The notes beneath the pieces were generated by a model, which searched no databases, was not told the DNA's origin, and saw only the letters and a program-made list of their open reading frames with translations. Below are positions 27,008 to 36,646 of a stretch of DNA of 64,000 nucleotides, piece after piece. Source of the DNA: an uncultured Aquimarina sp. (GTDB lineage Bacteria; Bacteroidota; Bacteroidia; Flavobacteriales; Flavobacteriaceae); assembly GCA_947497175.1 (NCBI GenBank), contig CANMFM010000013.1, forward strand, positions 1 to 64,000, written 5' to 3'. Both the position numbers and the translations under genes were made by a program. How positions within the stretch are numbered: position 1 is the stretch's first letter; each line of letters starts with the position of its first letter.

Positions 27008-27311
27008 TACACTAATGCTGCATTTAGAATATTGCTCAACGCGATTACTGGTACCAGAACCGTACTTCATTATTACTTCGAAATCTATAAATACGTTATT
27101 TACCTGCTTTTTAATACTTCGAGAAACAAGCAAATCAATACGATAACTCCACACCATAATGTGGAAAGATTTACTTCCACTAGTACTTTGGACACCAGTG
27201 TTGTGTGCCGATAAAAACAGTTCGACTTAGAAGCCTATCAAGGTACAATTGTTACCTGGTCATAGGTCACTTTATGCTTTAGTAAGGTACATGATCGATA
27301 AAATTTAAACA
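27008..27311 (+). other. 304-bp intercistronic spacer with hairpins, no credible gene
   Basis: The spacer contains the perfect 10-bp palindrome CTGGTACCAG (27048-27057), a CCACA-ccataa-TGTGG hairpin and a near-perfect palindrome around AGGTACAATTGTTACCT. A 60-codon open frame at 27032-27214 has no family-like content and is rejected. There is no clear TAnnTTTG promoter. It is unusually long for a gap inside an operon. Confidence 0.35.
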
Positions 27312-28826
27312 ATGATACATAGTATTTTTAATCCTTTCAAAAAAATGAGGAAAAGAACAAGGAGTTATATCCTTTTTTATTGGGTCGTCCAATTAGCATT
27401 TGCGCAACCAAGCAATCCATATGATATTGTTTTACAAGGAGGAAGAGTAATAGATCCGGAAACTAATTTTGACGCTATTCGGAATATTGGTATTCGTAAT
27501 GGTCAAATTCTTGAAATTTCTACCAACACATTATCCGGAACCGAAACTATCGATGTTTCAGGTCTAATTGTAGCACCTGGGTTTATTGATATACATGTAC
27601 ATGGTATCACTAATATCGAGCAAGAATACCAGATCAAAGACGGCGTTACAACTGCTTTAGAATTAGAATGGGGGCTGCCATTTTTAGAAGAGTGGTATGA
27701 GTTGAGAAAATCGAGATCTATCATAAATTTTGGAGCCAGTGTCAATTGGCCAATAACCAGAGTACAATCGTTAGCTTCTTTTCAAGAACAGTTAAGCTCT
27801 TTGAAAGAAACAATGTCAACTAAAGGGCTACCTGTCACGAAAACAATGCCCGCTTTTGGAAGGAGTTTTTATCAAGAACTACCTCTGGATAGAATACCAG
27901 AAATGTTGGATTATATTCAAGCATCTTTAAAAAGTGGTGGATTAGGGATTAGCATGCCAATAGGATATTTGCCGGGAGCAAGTACAGAAGAAGTTTTTAG
28001 AGTATATCAATTAGCAGGAACTTTAAAAGCACCTGTATATGCACATGTTAGAGAAGGAGGGATTATTGCTATACAACAAGTTATTTCTGATGCTGTGCTA
28101 ACGGGTGCTCCTCTTCATATTGCTCATATGAATAGTATGGCATTAAGTAAAATAATGCTAGCCATAGAAATGGTGAATACTGCTCAAAAATCCGGATTTG
28201 ATATAACAACAGAATTATATCCTTATACAGCAGGTTCTACCGATCTAAAGTCTGCAATTTTTGATACCGGTTGGCAACAAAAATTAAATATGAATTATGA
28301 CGATTTACAGTGGGTTGCAACAGGAGAGCGATTAACAGAAGAAACTTTTGCTACATACAGAAAAGAAGGAGGTACAGTTGTTATGCACAATATGAAACCC
28401 GAATGGATAGCATCGGGCATTGCTTCAAAAGGCACCATTATAGCTTCTGATGGAATGCCGTATGCAAAATTAGCGCACCCAAGATCTTCTGGTACTTTTT
28501 CTAGAGTATTAGGAAAATACGTAAGAGAAGATAAGGTGTTAGGCCTTATTGAAGCGATAGAAAAGATAACACTACTGCCTGCCAGGAGATTAGAAGTCAT
28601 AGCTCCTGTAATGAAACGCAAAGGTAGAATTCAGGTAAATGCAGATGCAGATATAACCATATTTAGTTTTGATAAAATAATAGATACATCAACGTTCGAA
28701 AAAGGAATACAGCCTTCAGAAGGAATTGAATATGTTTTAGTTAACGGAGTTCCTGTTCTAAGAAAAGGAAAGATTGTTAAGAATACTTTTCCCGGTCAAC
28801 CTGTTTATGGAAAATACAAAGATTAA
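27312..28826 (+). CDS. Exported amidohydrolase, N-acyl-D-amino-acid deacylase-like
   Basis: A 504-residue metal-dependent amidohydrolase with a signal peptide (RKRTR, then a hydrophobic core, cut after AFA at residue 31). The ATG at 27345 (Met12) may be the real start, because it places the charged n-region first. Core features are YDIVLQGGRVIDPETNFD, APGFIDIHVHG (metal HxH), VYAHVREGG, PLHIAHMNS and IIASDGMPYAKLAHPRSSGTFSRVLGKYVRE, which resemble D-aminoacylases (N-acyl-D-amino-acid deacylases) and related D-specific amidohydrolases. It should act in the periplasm. Its place between the module that makes N-acyl-D-Asn and the rest of the line suggests it cuts the acyl-D-Asn cap from an exported pro-peptide. 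Self-resistance is an alternative. Confidence 0.85.
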   Translation: MIHSIFNPFKKMRKRTRSYILFYWVVQLAFAQPSNPYDIVLQGGRVIDPETNFDAIRNIGIRNGQILEISTNTLSGTETIDVSGLIVAPGFIDIHVHGITNIEQEYQIKDGVTTALELEWGLPFLEEWYELRKSRSIINFGASVNWPITRVQSLASFQEQLSSLKETMSTKGLPVTKTMPAFGRSFYQELPLDRIPEMLDYIQASLKSGGLGISMPIGYLPGASTEEVFRVYQLAGTLKAPVYAHVREGGIIAIQQVISDAVLTGAPLHIAHMNSMALSKIMLAIEMVNTAQKSGFDITTELYPYTAGSTDLKSAIFDTGWQQKLNMNYDDLQWVATGERLTEETFATYRKEGGTVVMHNMKPEWIASGIASKGTIIASDGMPYAKLAHPRSSGTFSRVLGKYVREDKVLGLIEAIEKITLLPARRLEVIAPVMKRKGRIQVNADADITIFSFDKIIDTSTFEKGIQPSEGIEYVLVNGVPVLRKGKIVKNTFPGQPVYGKYKD

Positions 28827-28892
28827 TTTCTATGTATACCCCTTTAAACAACTTCAATTCATATTGATACTCCAAATTATAAAAAAATACAA

Positions 28893-31800
28893 GTGGATAA
28901 CAAGATAGAAAAACAAAACGTTCAGGATATTTTTGAACTTAGTATGGTTCAAAAAGGAATGCTATTTCATCATTTAAAAAATGAGAATGCGAATACATAC
29001 AATGCACAATTGATATTTAATATTGATGGTGATCTAAATGTAAATGTGTTACAATCAGCATTAAATAAGGTACAGAATAATCATGATGTGTTGCGTTCAG
29101 TTTTTAGATGGAAAGAAGTAAGCAAGCCCTTACAAATCATCTTAAAAACGGCTCCTATTAAGATCCGGTATTATGATGTTTCTGACAAAAGTGAAAGCGA
29201 TCGTTCTATGTATATAGAAGAATATGCTTTAACAGATCAGAAAAAGCGTTTTGATCTTTCGCATGTTGCGATGCGTGTAACTGTAATCAAAGCATCAAAA
29301 ACATCTTTTGTATTATGTTTAACGAATCACCATATTTTATATGACGGATGGAGTACAGGTATCTTGTTAAAAGAATTGTTTGTTAATTATAATGCTATTG
29401 TTAATGGAATTGCTGTAAAAACAAATCAAAGCGTTTCGTATAAGAGGTATATTTTATCTAAACAAAAAGAAAAGGATCTAGAACAGGAATATGCATATTG
29501 GAAGAAATATTTGGAAGCATATCAAATTACCTCATGTTTTTCTAAAAAAGCTAATAAAAATCAGACAGAAACATCTGTTGAGAAGAAAAGACTAAAATTT
29601 GACATACAGTCAATTAAACGATTATCCAAAGAAGAAAAAATAACCCCATCAGCTATAATTTATTCTGCAATTGGGATATTACTTCAAAAACTTACAGCAA
29701 CCTCTGATATTGTTTTAGGGACCACAGTATCAGGAAGAGATAGTATTGTTAAAGGCCTAGAGCATGTTGTAGGCAATTTTATAAATACAATACCACTACG
29801 ACTTAGTAACAAAAACAGTGAGTCATTTCTTGATATGGCTAATAACGTTTATCAAGAAGGACTTATAAGAAACCAAAATGCAAATACGTCATACTACGAA
29901 ATAAAAAAACTTTTAGACCTTAAAGGATCTGAAGAATTATTTGATGTTGTAGTGGTTGTCGAGAATTATCCTTTAGACGAGAAGGCTATCAACGGGAATA
30001 CGGATTTTGAAGTTAAATTAAGATCGGTATACGAAAATACAGGTATTCCTTTGGTAATTACCGTATTTTTAAAGGAAGAGTTAGAGATAGAATTAATCTA
30101 CCAACCTTCAATAATCAGCGAAGATGAAATTGATCTGTTTTCAATTTCTCTAGAAAGAATACTTAGCCAAATTGGGGAAAACTATACTTCTCCAGTACAC
30201 TCTTTTGAGCTTCTTAATGAAACAGAAAAGGCTTGGCAAATAAATGAATTTAATGATACCGCAAAAGAGCTACCAACATCAGAAACCATACTTTCTCTTT
30301 TTGATAAGCAGCGAGGTATTACTCCTGAAAACGTTGCGCTCATATGCGGTGAAGCACAATTAACCTATCAAGAATTAGGAGAGTTATCTGATAAAGTCGC
30401 AACCTATCTTAAAAAAGAAAAAGGGATAAGAAAAGGAGCGTTAGTAGGTTTAATGTTAGAGAGGGATTTTAATTTGATCCCTATCATTTTAGGGGTTCTA
30501 AAGGCCGGGGCTGCCTACGTTCCAATCGATCCAACATATCCTACGGCAAGAATTAATAACATTCTGGAACAGTCCGGGTTAGCGCTTTTGGTTACCAAAG
30601 ACAGAGATATAGATTCGTCTTTATGTATACCTTCTGAAAGTATTGATGTACACGATCTAATGATAGGTCTTCAGGATATTAAGAGTATATCGCATACAAC
30701 TATTCTAGATGATGACTTGGCATATATAATTTTCACATCAGGATCTACAGGAACTCCAAAAGGAGTTATGATTGAACATGCAACTTTGCTAAATTATGTA
30801 TACTGGGCTTCAAACTATTATGTGAAAGAAGAGGAGCTTACTTTTCCGCTATACTCTTCTATTTCTTTTGATTTAACGGTTACATCAATTTTTACACCAT
30901 TAATAACCGGAAATACAATTATAGTTTATAAAGATGAAACAGATCAATTACCCATTGATGCAGTACTTAATGACAGTAGAATTAACATCGTTAAGTTAAC
31001 TCCTTCTCATTTAAAAATAATAAGAGATAATAATTTGTTTGATCCGGCAAAAACTACTATTCGAAAGCTCATCGTTGGAGGGGAAGAATTAGAATATCAT
31101 TTGGCAAAAGATATTGTAGAAAAGTTTAATGGAGATATCACAATTTTTAACGAGTATGGTCCTACAGAGGCAACTGTTGGGTGTATGATTTATGATTTTG
31201 ACCCTTCTCTGAACACAGGATCGGTATCACTAGGAAGCCCTATTTATAATACTCAAATCTATATTCTAGATGCCAATATGAATCCTGTTCCGGTTGGTGT
31301 AAAAGGAGAATTATATATAGCCGGAGGAGGATTAGCAAGAGGATATCTGGGCAGAGAGGATTTAACCCATGAACGGTTTATCAAAAATCCTTTTAACCCT
31401 GATCAGAAAATGTATAAAACAGGAGATTATGCTAAACGAGAAAAGGGCAATCATATTCTTTTTTATGGAAGAATAGATGAGCAAGTAAAAATTTCGGGAT
31501 ACAGAATCGAATTAAAGGAGATTGAGAGTACCCTTTCTACCTATCCAGGCATTAAAGAATCGGTCGTAGCTGTTAAGGAACGAGATCATAATAAGATACT
31601 TGTAGCTTATTATTTGTCAGACGATGAAATAGTTGTTGATAAATTGAAAGCCTATGTCGTAGAGAAGCTTCCTTCTTATATGCTACCGCTGTATTATATA
31701 AAGCTAGATTCATTACCGCTAACCTCAAACGGAAAACTGGACCTTAAAAAATTACCAGAACCAAGTTCTTTTGCGATAGATGACTATCAAGCTCCAACAA

Positions 31801-34800
31801 CTGTTGTCGAAAAATTATTGATTAAACATTGGTCTGATATTCTTAATGTTAAGGTAATCAGTATTACAGATAACTATTTTTTAATTGGTGGAGATTCAAT
31901 CAAATCAATACAGATAAGTTCAAAAATGAGAGCTGATGGCTTTGAAGTTTCTGTACAGGATATTTTTAGAAACCCCACAATCAAAACACTGGCAGCCGTA
32001 ACTAAACCTCTATCAACACCGGTAAATCAGTCGACCGTTACGGGCGAAGTTGAATTAAGCCCGATTCAGCAGTGGTTTTTTGATAAATCTAAAACAGATC
32101 ACCATCATTTTAATCAATCATCTCTATTGCGTTTTGATTCAAAAGTAACACGACAAACGGTGCAATCAATATTTTCTGAAATTCTCACACATCACGATGC
32201 TCTTCGTATGATTTTTAAGAATGAAGAAGGTATTGTTTATCAATATAATCAAGAAGATACCATAACTGTTGATATAGAAGAATACGATTTAACGTCATTA
32301 AAAAATCCGCAGAAAACATTACTCGATCATGCAAATAATCTGCAATCTCAGATAGATCTGGACAATGGGCCTTTAGTTAAATTAGGCTTATTTCAGACCG
32401 ATGCAGAAAGTCGCTTGCTCATTGTGATACATCATTTGGTAATTGATGGAATTTCTTGGCGTATTTTATTAGAAGATATTGAGACCTTATACAGTCAAAT
32501 TTTGAATGGAGATTCTCTTAAACTGCCACTTAAAACAGATTCTTTTAAAACGTGGTCAAAAACACTTAAAGAATACACAAATAGTGAAAGTTATCAAAAA
32601 GGGAAACTATATTGGGAGACTCAATTAAGAAAAGAAAACTCGACCATCAAGCGAGACTTTCCTGATGGTTTAAATATCCATAAGGATCATCATAGCGAGA
32701 TATTAGAATTAGATCTATCTGATACAAAGCAACTTTTGACGGAGGCACATGCTGCCTACGGAACTCAAATAAACGAACTTTTGATATCAGCATTTCTATT
32801 AGCTATCAATAAACAATTTGAAGTTAATACACTATGTATTGATTTAGAAGGACATGGTAGAGAAGAAATTGCTTCAGGAATTAATGTAGGTCGAACGATA
32901 GGTTGGTTTACAAGTATTTATCCTGTTCTATTAGAGAAAAAAGGAGAAGATATTTCAAGCGTGGTTAGACATATAAAAGAAACCTTAAGAGCTGTTCCTA
33001 ATAAGGGAATTGATTATTTAATCTCACACTACACAGATGTAGATCCTTTACATCTTAAAAGTAGTTCAAATATTAGCTTCAATTATTTGGGGCAATTCGA
33101 GTCAGATTATAAAAACCTTCAGGTATTAAATGAGAGCAAAGGAAATGAGATTTCTCTTAACATGAAGCAACCCTATGATTGGAATGTTATCGGATGGGTT
33201 TCTGATGAGAAACTAAAATTAGAACTCGTATATAGCACACAACAGTACAAAAAAGACACAATACAATCTTTTATTCGAATATTCAAAGAAAGCCTAAAAG
33301 ATATTATTCGTCACTGTTGTCAATGCAATAGTGTAACATTAACTCCGTCAGATTTAACATATAATGAATTGTCTATTGATGATTTAGATCAAATACAATC
33401 TAATTTAGAGGTGGTAGATATTTATAGATTGGCACCAACCCAAGAAGGAATGCTATTTCATTCCATTTTGGAGCCTACTTCTAAAGTTTATTTTGATCAA
33501 AAGGTGTTGACACTTCAGGGGACTGTACATGTTGATGCAATCAAAAAAAGTATGCAAGCTTTAGTGGATCGCTATGAGGTTTTTAGAACGGTATATGTGC
33601 ATGAGAATCTAGAATACCCTTTACAAATTGTACTAAAGGAAAGAGATATAGATGTCGATTATATTGATGTTCAAGAAGCGTGCAACACTCAATCTATACA
33701 AAAAGTTGTCGATACATACATCCAAAAGGACAGAGCTAAAAGCTTCGACTTATCAAAAGACGTATTGATGCGTGTGACTCTTCTCAGAGTAAAAGAAGAA
33801 GAATACCGAATGATTTGGTCAAACCATCATATTGCTATGGATGGTTGGTGTACTACTCTATTATGGAATGATTTTCAGAAACTATATGTTGGATTTAGCA
33901 AAAATACACCATTAAAGTTAGAAGGAGTACCTAAATATTCTGAGTATATAAAATGGCTTCGACAAAGAGATCAACCAGAATCAAATAGCTATTGGTTTAA
34001 GTATTTGGAGAATTACGAGAAGACCATTTCCATTCCAAAAAATAATAACGTAAAAGAGGAGACTTATGATTTGCAAAGTCACTCATTTTCGTTGAATAAA
34101 GAAAATACTCAAGCTATACAGCAGTTATCAAAGAAATGTGCAGTAACCTTAAGTACGATCTTTCAAGCAGCATGGGGAATTTTGCTATCCAAGTATAATC
34201 ATACAAGTGATATCATATTTGGTAATGTCGTTTCGGGAAGAAATTCTGAAATAGATGGAGTAGATAGTATCGTGGGACTTTTTATCAAAATCCTTCCCGT
34301 AAGGATTGCGTATACGGAGCAAGATACGATAGCCTCTATATTGAGAAAAAGCCAAGAAAAAGCTTTCGAAGCACAAGCTCATCATGAGTCATCTCTATTA
34401 GAAATTCAAGAACAGACACCTTTAGGGAATAGATTGTTCGATCATATTATGGTTTTTGAAAACTATCCTATTTCTAATGGAATTCAAGGAGTCGAAGATC
34501 CCAATTATGGATTTTCGGTAGCGGAAATTGAGGTTCATGAGCAAACGAATTATGATCTGAATGTAATTATCATTCCTGGAGAAGTTATCAACGTACAGGT
34601 TGATTATAATCAAAATATGTATAGTAATGTAATAATTAAGGAAGTTCTATCTCATTTCGAAAACATCTTAGAGCAATTCATTAATGATGTAAACATGCCG
34701 ATCGCTAAATTAAAACTGGTGAGCGATCAGGAAAGAACCAATTTACTTAATGAATCAAATAAAACTCAAATTGGGTATCCTAAAAATGAAACGCTTGTTG

Positions 34801-36638
34801 ACCTATTTTTAAAACAGATACGAGAGCATCCGGATAACATAGCGGTTACGTATGGAGATGAATCAATTAGCTACAAAAAGCTTCATGAAAAAAGTAGTCA
34901 AGTAGCATGTTTATTGAGCGATTTAGGTGTTAAAAGTGATAATGTTGTAGGTCTATACATGGATAAGTCGATCGATTTAATTGTCGGTATTTTAGGAGTG
35001 TTAAAGGCGGGAGGAGCTTATTTACCTATTGATGTCAATTACCCAAAAGACAGGAAAGAATATATTATTCAAGATAGTGGATCTTCCATAATATTAACCA
35101 CTACAGCCTCTGGTGAAGTAACCGAAACAGCAGAAGGGGTGAGGGTAATCAATATTGAAGAAGCATTTGAGAGGATATTAACCCCTCAAGAACTTGAAAT
35201 TAATAATGTAAGAAGTTCGTCGGATCTATGCTACATCATTTATACTTCAGGGACAACGGGAAATCCAAAGGGGGTAATGATAGAGCATCGAAATGTAGTT
35301 AGACTATTTTTTAATGAAGATCCACTATATGATTTTACTTCTAATGATATCTGGACTTTGTTTCATAGTCACTGTTTTGATGTCAGTGTTTGGGAAATAT
35401 TTGGATCACTATTATTTGGAGGAAAATTAATCGTAATACCTCAATCTATTGCTAGGGATTCAAAAGCTTATCTAGATATATTGAAGAAAGAAAAAGTTAC
35501 GATGTTGAATCAAACACCAAGTTCTTTTTATAATTTAATTCAAGCAGAATTAGTTAGTGAAGAATTGTTGACAGAATTAAGTCATGTAATACTTGCAGGA
35601 GAGGAATTAAACCCTCGAAAGTTAAAAAAATGGAAAGCAAAATATCCCGGTATTAAATTGATAAATATGTACGGGCCGACAGAGACAACAGTGTATGCTA
35701 CCTTTAAAGAAATTACAGATTACGAAATTGAAAACAACATAAGTAATATAGGGGTTCCTATCCCCACGTTATCTACAATCTTATTAGATGAGTATAAAAA
35801 TATAGTGCCAAGAGGGGTAGCAGGAGAACTTTATATAGGAGGAAGCGGGTTAGCTAGAGGGTATTTGAATAAAGAAGAATTAACAAATGAAAAATTCATT
35901 CAGAATCCATACAATCCTAGTGAAAAGTTATACAAGTCTGGAGATTTGGCAGTCTTATTGAATTCTGGAGAATTGGAGTATAAAGGAAGAATTGATAAGC
36001 AAGTTCAATTACGTGGGTACAGAATAGAATTAGGAGAAATAGAAAGTATATTAGTAACGCACTCGAAGGTAGATGAAGTAGTAGTTGCATTGAAAGAATG
36101 GTCTGATGATAAGTTTATCATTGCCTACTATAAATCAAATCAAACTATAGATATTGAAGAACTTAGGAGATTTGTTTTTGGAAAACTTCCAGAATACATG
36201 GTGCCTTCGTTCTTTATAAAACTTGATGAGATACCATTAACTTCTAATGGGAAACTAGATACTAAAGCGTTACCAAAACCTCAATTGGATAATGTAGAAT
36301 CTATATCAAAACCTAAAAATGAAATTCAGAAAGAATTAGTGAATATTTGGTCTGAGATATTAGGACTCTCTAAAGAAAAAATTGGAATACACAGCAACTT
36401 CTTTGATATAGGAGGGAATTCATTGAAATTGATGATAATGGCAGATAAGATTAGTTCTGTTTTTAATATAGAAGTTACCGTGTCTCAGGTTTTTGATTCA
36501 CCAAAAATAATAATGTTAGCACATTTTGTCGACCGTTTGGTAAATGATAAACAAGTCCTGGATACAAAAGAAAAAGAGGACGCAGAAGAACATTTACACA
36601 TTATGAATGATACTCTAAACTTATTAAATCAAAATTAA
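28893..36638 (+). CDS. NRPS, two modules: C-A(Asn)-PCP-E-C-A(Thr-like)-PCP
   Basis: A 2581-residue protein starting at GTG; no ATG occurs before the first C-domain motif. C1 (about 10-440) opens with SMVQKGMLFHHL and has NHHILYDGWS, a D-donor (DCL) type that fits the upstream epimerase. A1 (about 448-950) has FDLTVTS and NEYGPTEATVGC, code DLTKIGEVGK, Asn. PCP1 LIGGDSIKSIQ (about 995) is followed by an E domain (about 1053-1480; HHLVIDGISW). C2 (about 1512-1945; PTQEGMLFHSIL, HHIAMDGWC) is again DCL. A2 (about 1950-2455) has FDVSVWE and NMYGPTETTVYA, code DVWNIAMVYK, closest to the Thr pattern DFWNIGMVHK. PCP2 is FFDIGGNSLKL (about 2503). It adds D-Asn and then probably Thr or a relative. Confidence 0.92.
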   Translation: MDNKIEKQNVQDIFELSMVQKGMLFHHLKNENANTYNAQLIFNIDGDLNVNVLQSALNKVQNNHDVLRSVFRWKEVSKPLQIILKTAPIKIRYYDVSDKSESDRSMYIEEYALTDQKKRFDLSHVAMRVTVIKASKTSFVLCLTNHHILYDGWSTGILLKELFVNYNAIVNGIAVKTNQSVSYKRYILSKQKEKDLEQEYAYWKKYLEAYQITSCFSKKANKNQTETSVEKKRLKFDIQSIKRLSKEEKITPSAIIYSAIGILLQKLTATSDIVLGTTVSGRDSIVKGLEHVVGNFINTIPLRLSNKNSESFLDMANNVYQEGLIRNQNANTSYYEIKKLLDLKGSEELFDVVVVVENYPLDEKAINGNTDFEVKLRSVYENTGIPLVITVFLKEELEIELIYQPSIISEDEIDLFSISLERILSQIGENYTSPVHSFELLNETEKAWQINEFNDTAKELPTSETILSLFDKQRGITPENVALICGEAQLTYQELGELSDKVATYLKKEKGIRKGALVGLMLERDFNLIPIILGVLKAGAAYVPIDPTYPTARINNILEQSGLALLVTKDRDIDSSLCIPSESIDVHDLMIGLQDIKSISHTTILDDDLAYIIFTSGSTGTPKGVMIEHATLLNYVYWASNYYVKEEELTFPLYSSISFDLTVTSIFTPLITGNTIIVYKDETDQLPIDAVLNDSRINIVKLTPSHLKIIRDNNLFDPAKTTIRKLIVGGEELEYHLAKDIVEKFNGDITIFNEYGPTEATVGCMIYDFDPSLNTGSVSLGSPIYNTQIYILDANMNPVPVGVKGELYIAGGGLARGYLGREDLTHERFIKNPFNPDQKMYKTGDYAKREKGNHILFYGRIDEQVKISGYRIELKEIESTLSTYPGIKESVVAVKERDHNKILVAYYLSDDEIVVDKLKAYVVEKLPSYMLPLYYIKLDSLPLTSNGKLDLKKLPEPSSFAIDDYQAPTTVVEKLLIKHWSDILNVKVISITDNYFLIGGDSIKSIQISSKMRADGFEVSVQDIFRNPTIKTLAAVTKPLSTPVNQSTVTGEVELSPIQQWFFDKSKTDHHHFNQSSLLRFDSKVTRQTVQSIFSEILTHHDALRMIFKNEEGIVYQYNQEDTITVDIEEYDLTSLKNPQKTLLDHANNLQSQIDLDNGPLVKLGLFQTDAESRLLIVIHHLVIDGISWRILLEDIETLYSQILNGDSLKLPLKTDSFKTWSKTLKEYTNSESYQKGKLYWETQLRKENSTIKRDFPDGLNIHKDHHSEILELDLSDTKQLLTEAHAAYGTQINELLISAFLLAINKQFEVNTLCIDLEGHGREEIASGINVGRTIGWFTSIYPVLLEKKGEDISSVVRHIKETLRAVPNKGIDYLISHYTDVDPLHLKSSSNISFNYLGQFESDYKNLQVLNESKGNEISLNMKQPYDWNVIGWVSDEKLKLELVYSTQQYKKDTIQSFIRIFKESLKDIIRHCCQCNSVTLTPSDLTYNELSIDDLDQIQSNLEVVDIYRLAPTQEGMLFHSILEPTSKVYFDQKVLTLQGTVHVDAIKKSMQALVDRYEVFRTVYVHENLEYPLQIVLKERDIDVDYIDVQEACNTQSIQKVVDTYIQKDRAKSFDLSKDVLMRVTLLRVKEEEYRMIWSNHHIAMDGWCTTLLWNDFQKLYVGFSKNTPLKLEGVPKYSEYIKWLRQRDQPESNSYWFKYLENYEKTISIPKNNNVKEETYDLQSHSFSLNKENTQAIQQLSKKCAVTLSTIFQAAWGILLSKYNHTSDIIFGNVVSGRNSEIDGVDSIVGLFIKILPVRIAYTEQDTIASILRKSQEKAFEAQAHHESSLLEIQEQTPLGNRLFDHIMVFENYPISNGIQGVEDPNYGFSVAEIEVHEQTNYDLNVIIIPGEVINVQVDYNQNMYSNVIIKEVLSHFENILEQFINDVNMPIAKLKLVSDQERTNLLNESNKTQIGYPKNETLVDLFLKQIREHPDNIAVTYGDESISYKKLHEKSSQVACLLSDLGVKSDNVVGLYMDKSIDLIVGILGVLKAGGAYLPIDVNYPKDRKEYIIQDSGSSIILTTTASGEVTETAEGVRVINIEEAFERILTPQELEINNVRSSSDLCYIIYTSGTTGNPKGVMIEHRNVVRLFFNEDPLYDFTSNDIWTLFHSHCFDVSVWEIFGSLLFGGKLIVIPQSIARDSKAYLDILKKEKVTMLNQTPSSFYNLIQAELVSEELLTELSHVILAGEELNPRKLKKWKAKYPGIKLINMYGPTETTVYATFKEITDYEIENNISNIGVPIPTLSTILLDEYKNIVPRGVAGELYIGGSGLARGYLNKEELTNEKFIQNPYNPSEKLYKSGDLAVLLNSGELEYKGRIDKQVQLRGYRIELGEIESILVTHSKVDEVVVALKEWSDDKFIIAYYKSNQTIDIEELRRFVFGKLPEYMVPSFFIKLDEIPLTSNGKLDTKALPKPQLDNVESISKPKNEIQKELVNIWSEILGLSKEKIGIHSNFFDIGGNSLKLMIMADKISSVFNIEVTVSQVFDSPKIIMLAHFVDRLVNDKQVLDTKEKEDAEEHLHIMNDTLNLLNQN

Positions 36639-36646
36639 AAGAAGCC

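Noticed and set aside
27032..27214. 60-codon open frame in the gap before the amidohydrolase
   Set aside because: No domain-like content, rich in Thr/Tyr/Asn as expected for random AT-rich DNA, and it overlaps hairpins.
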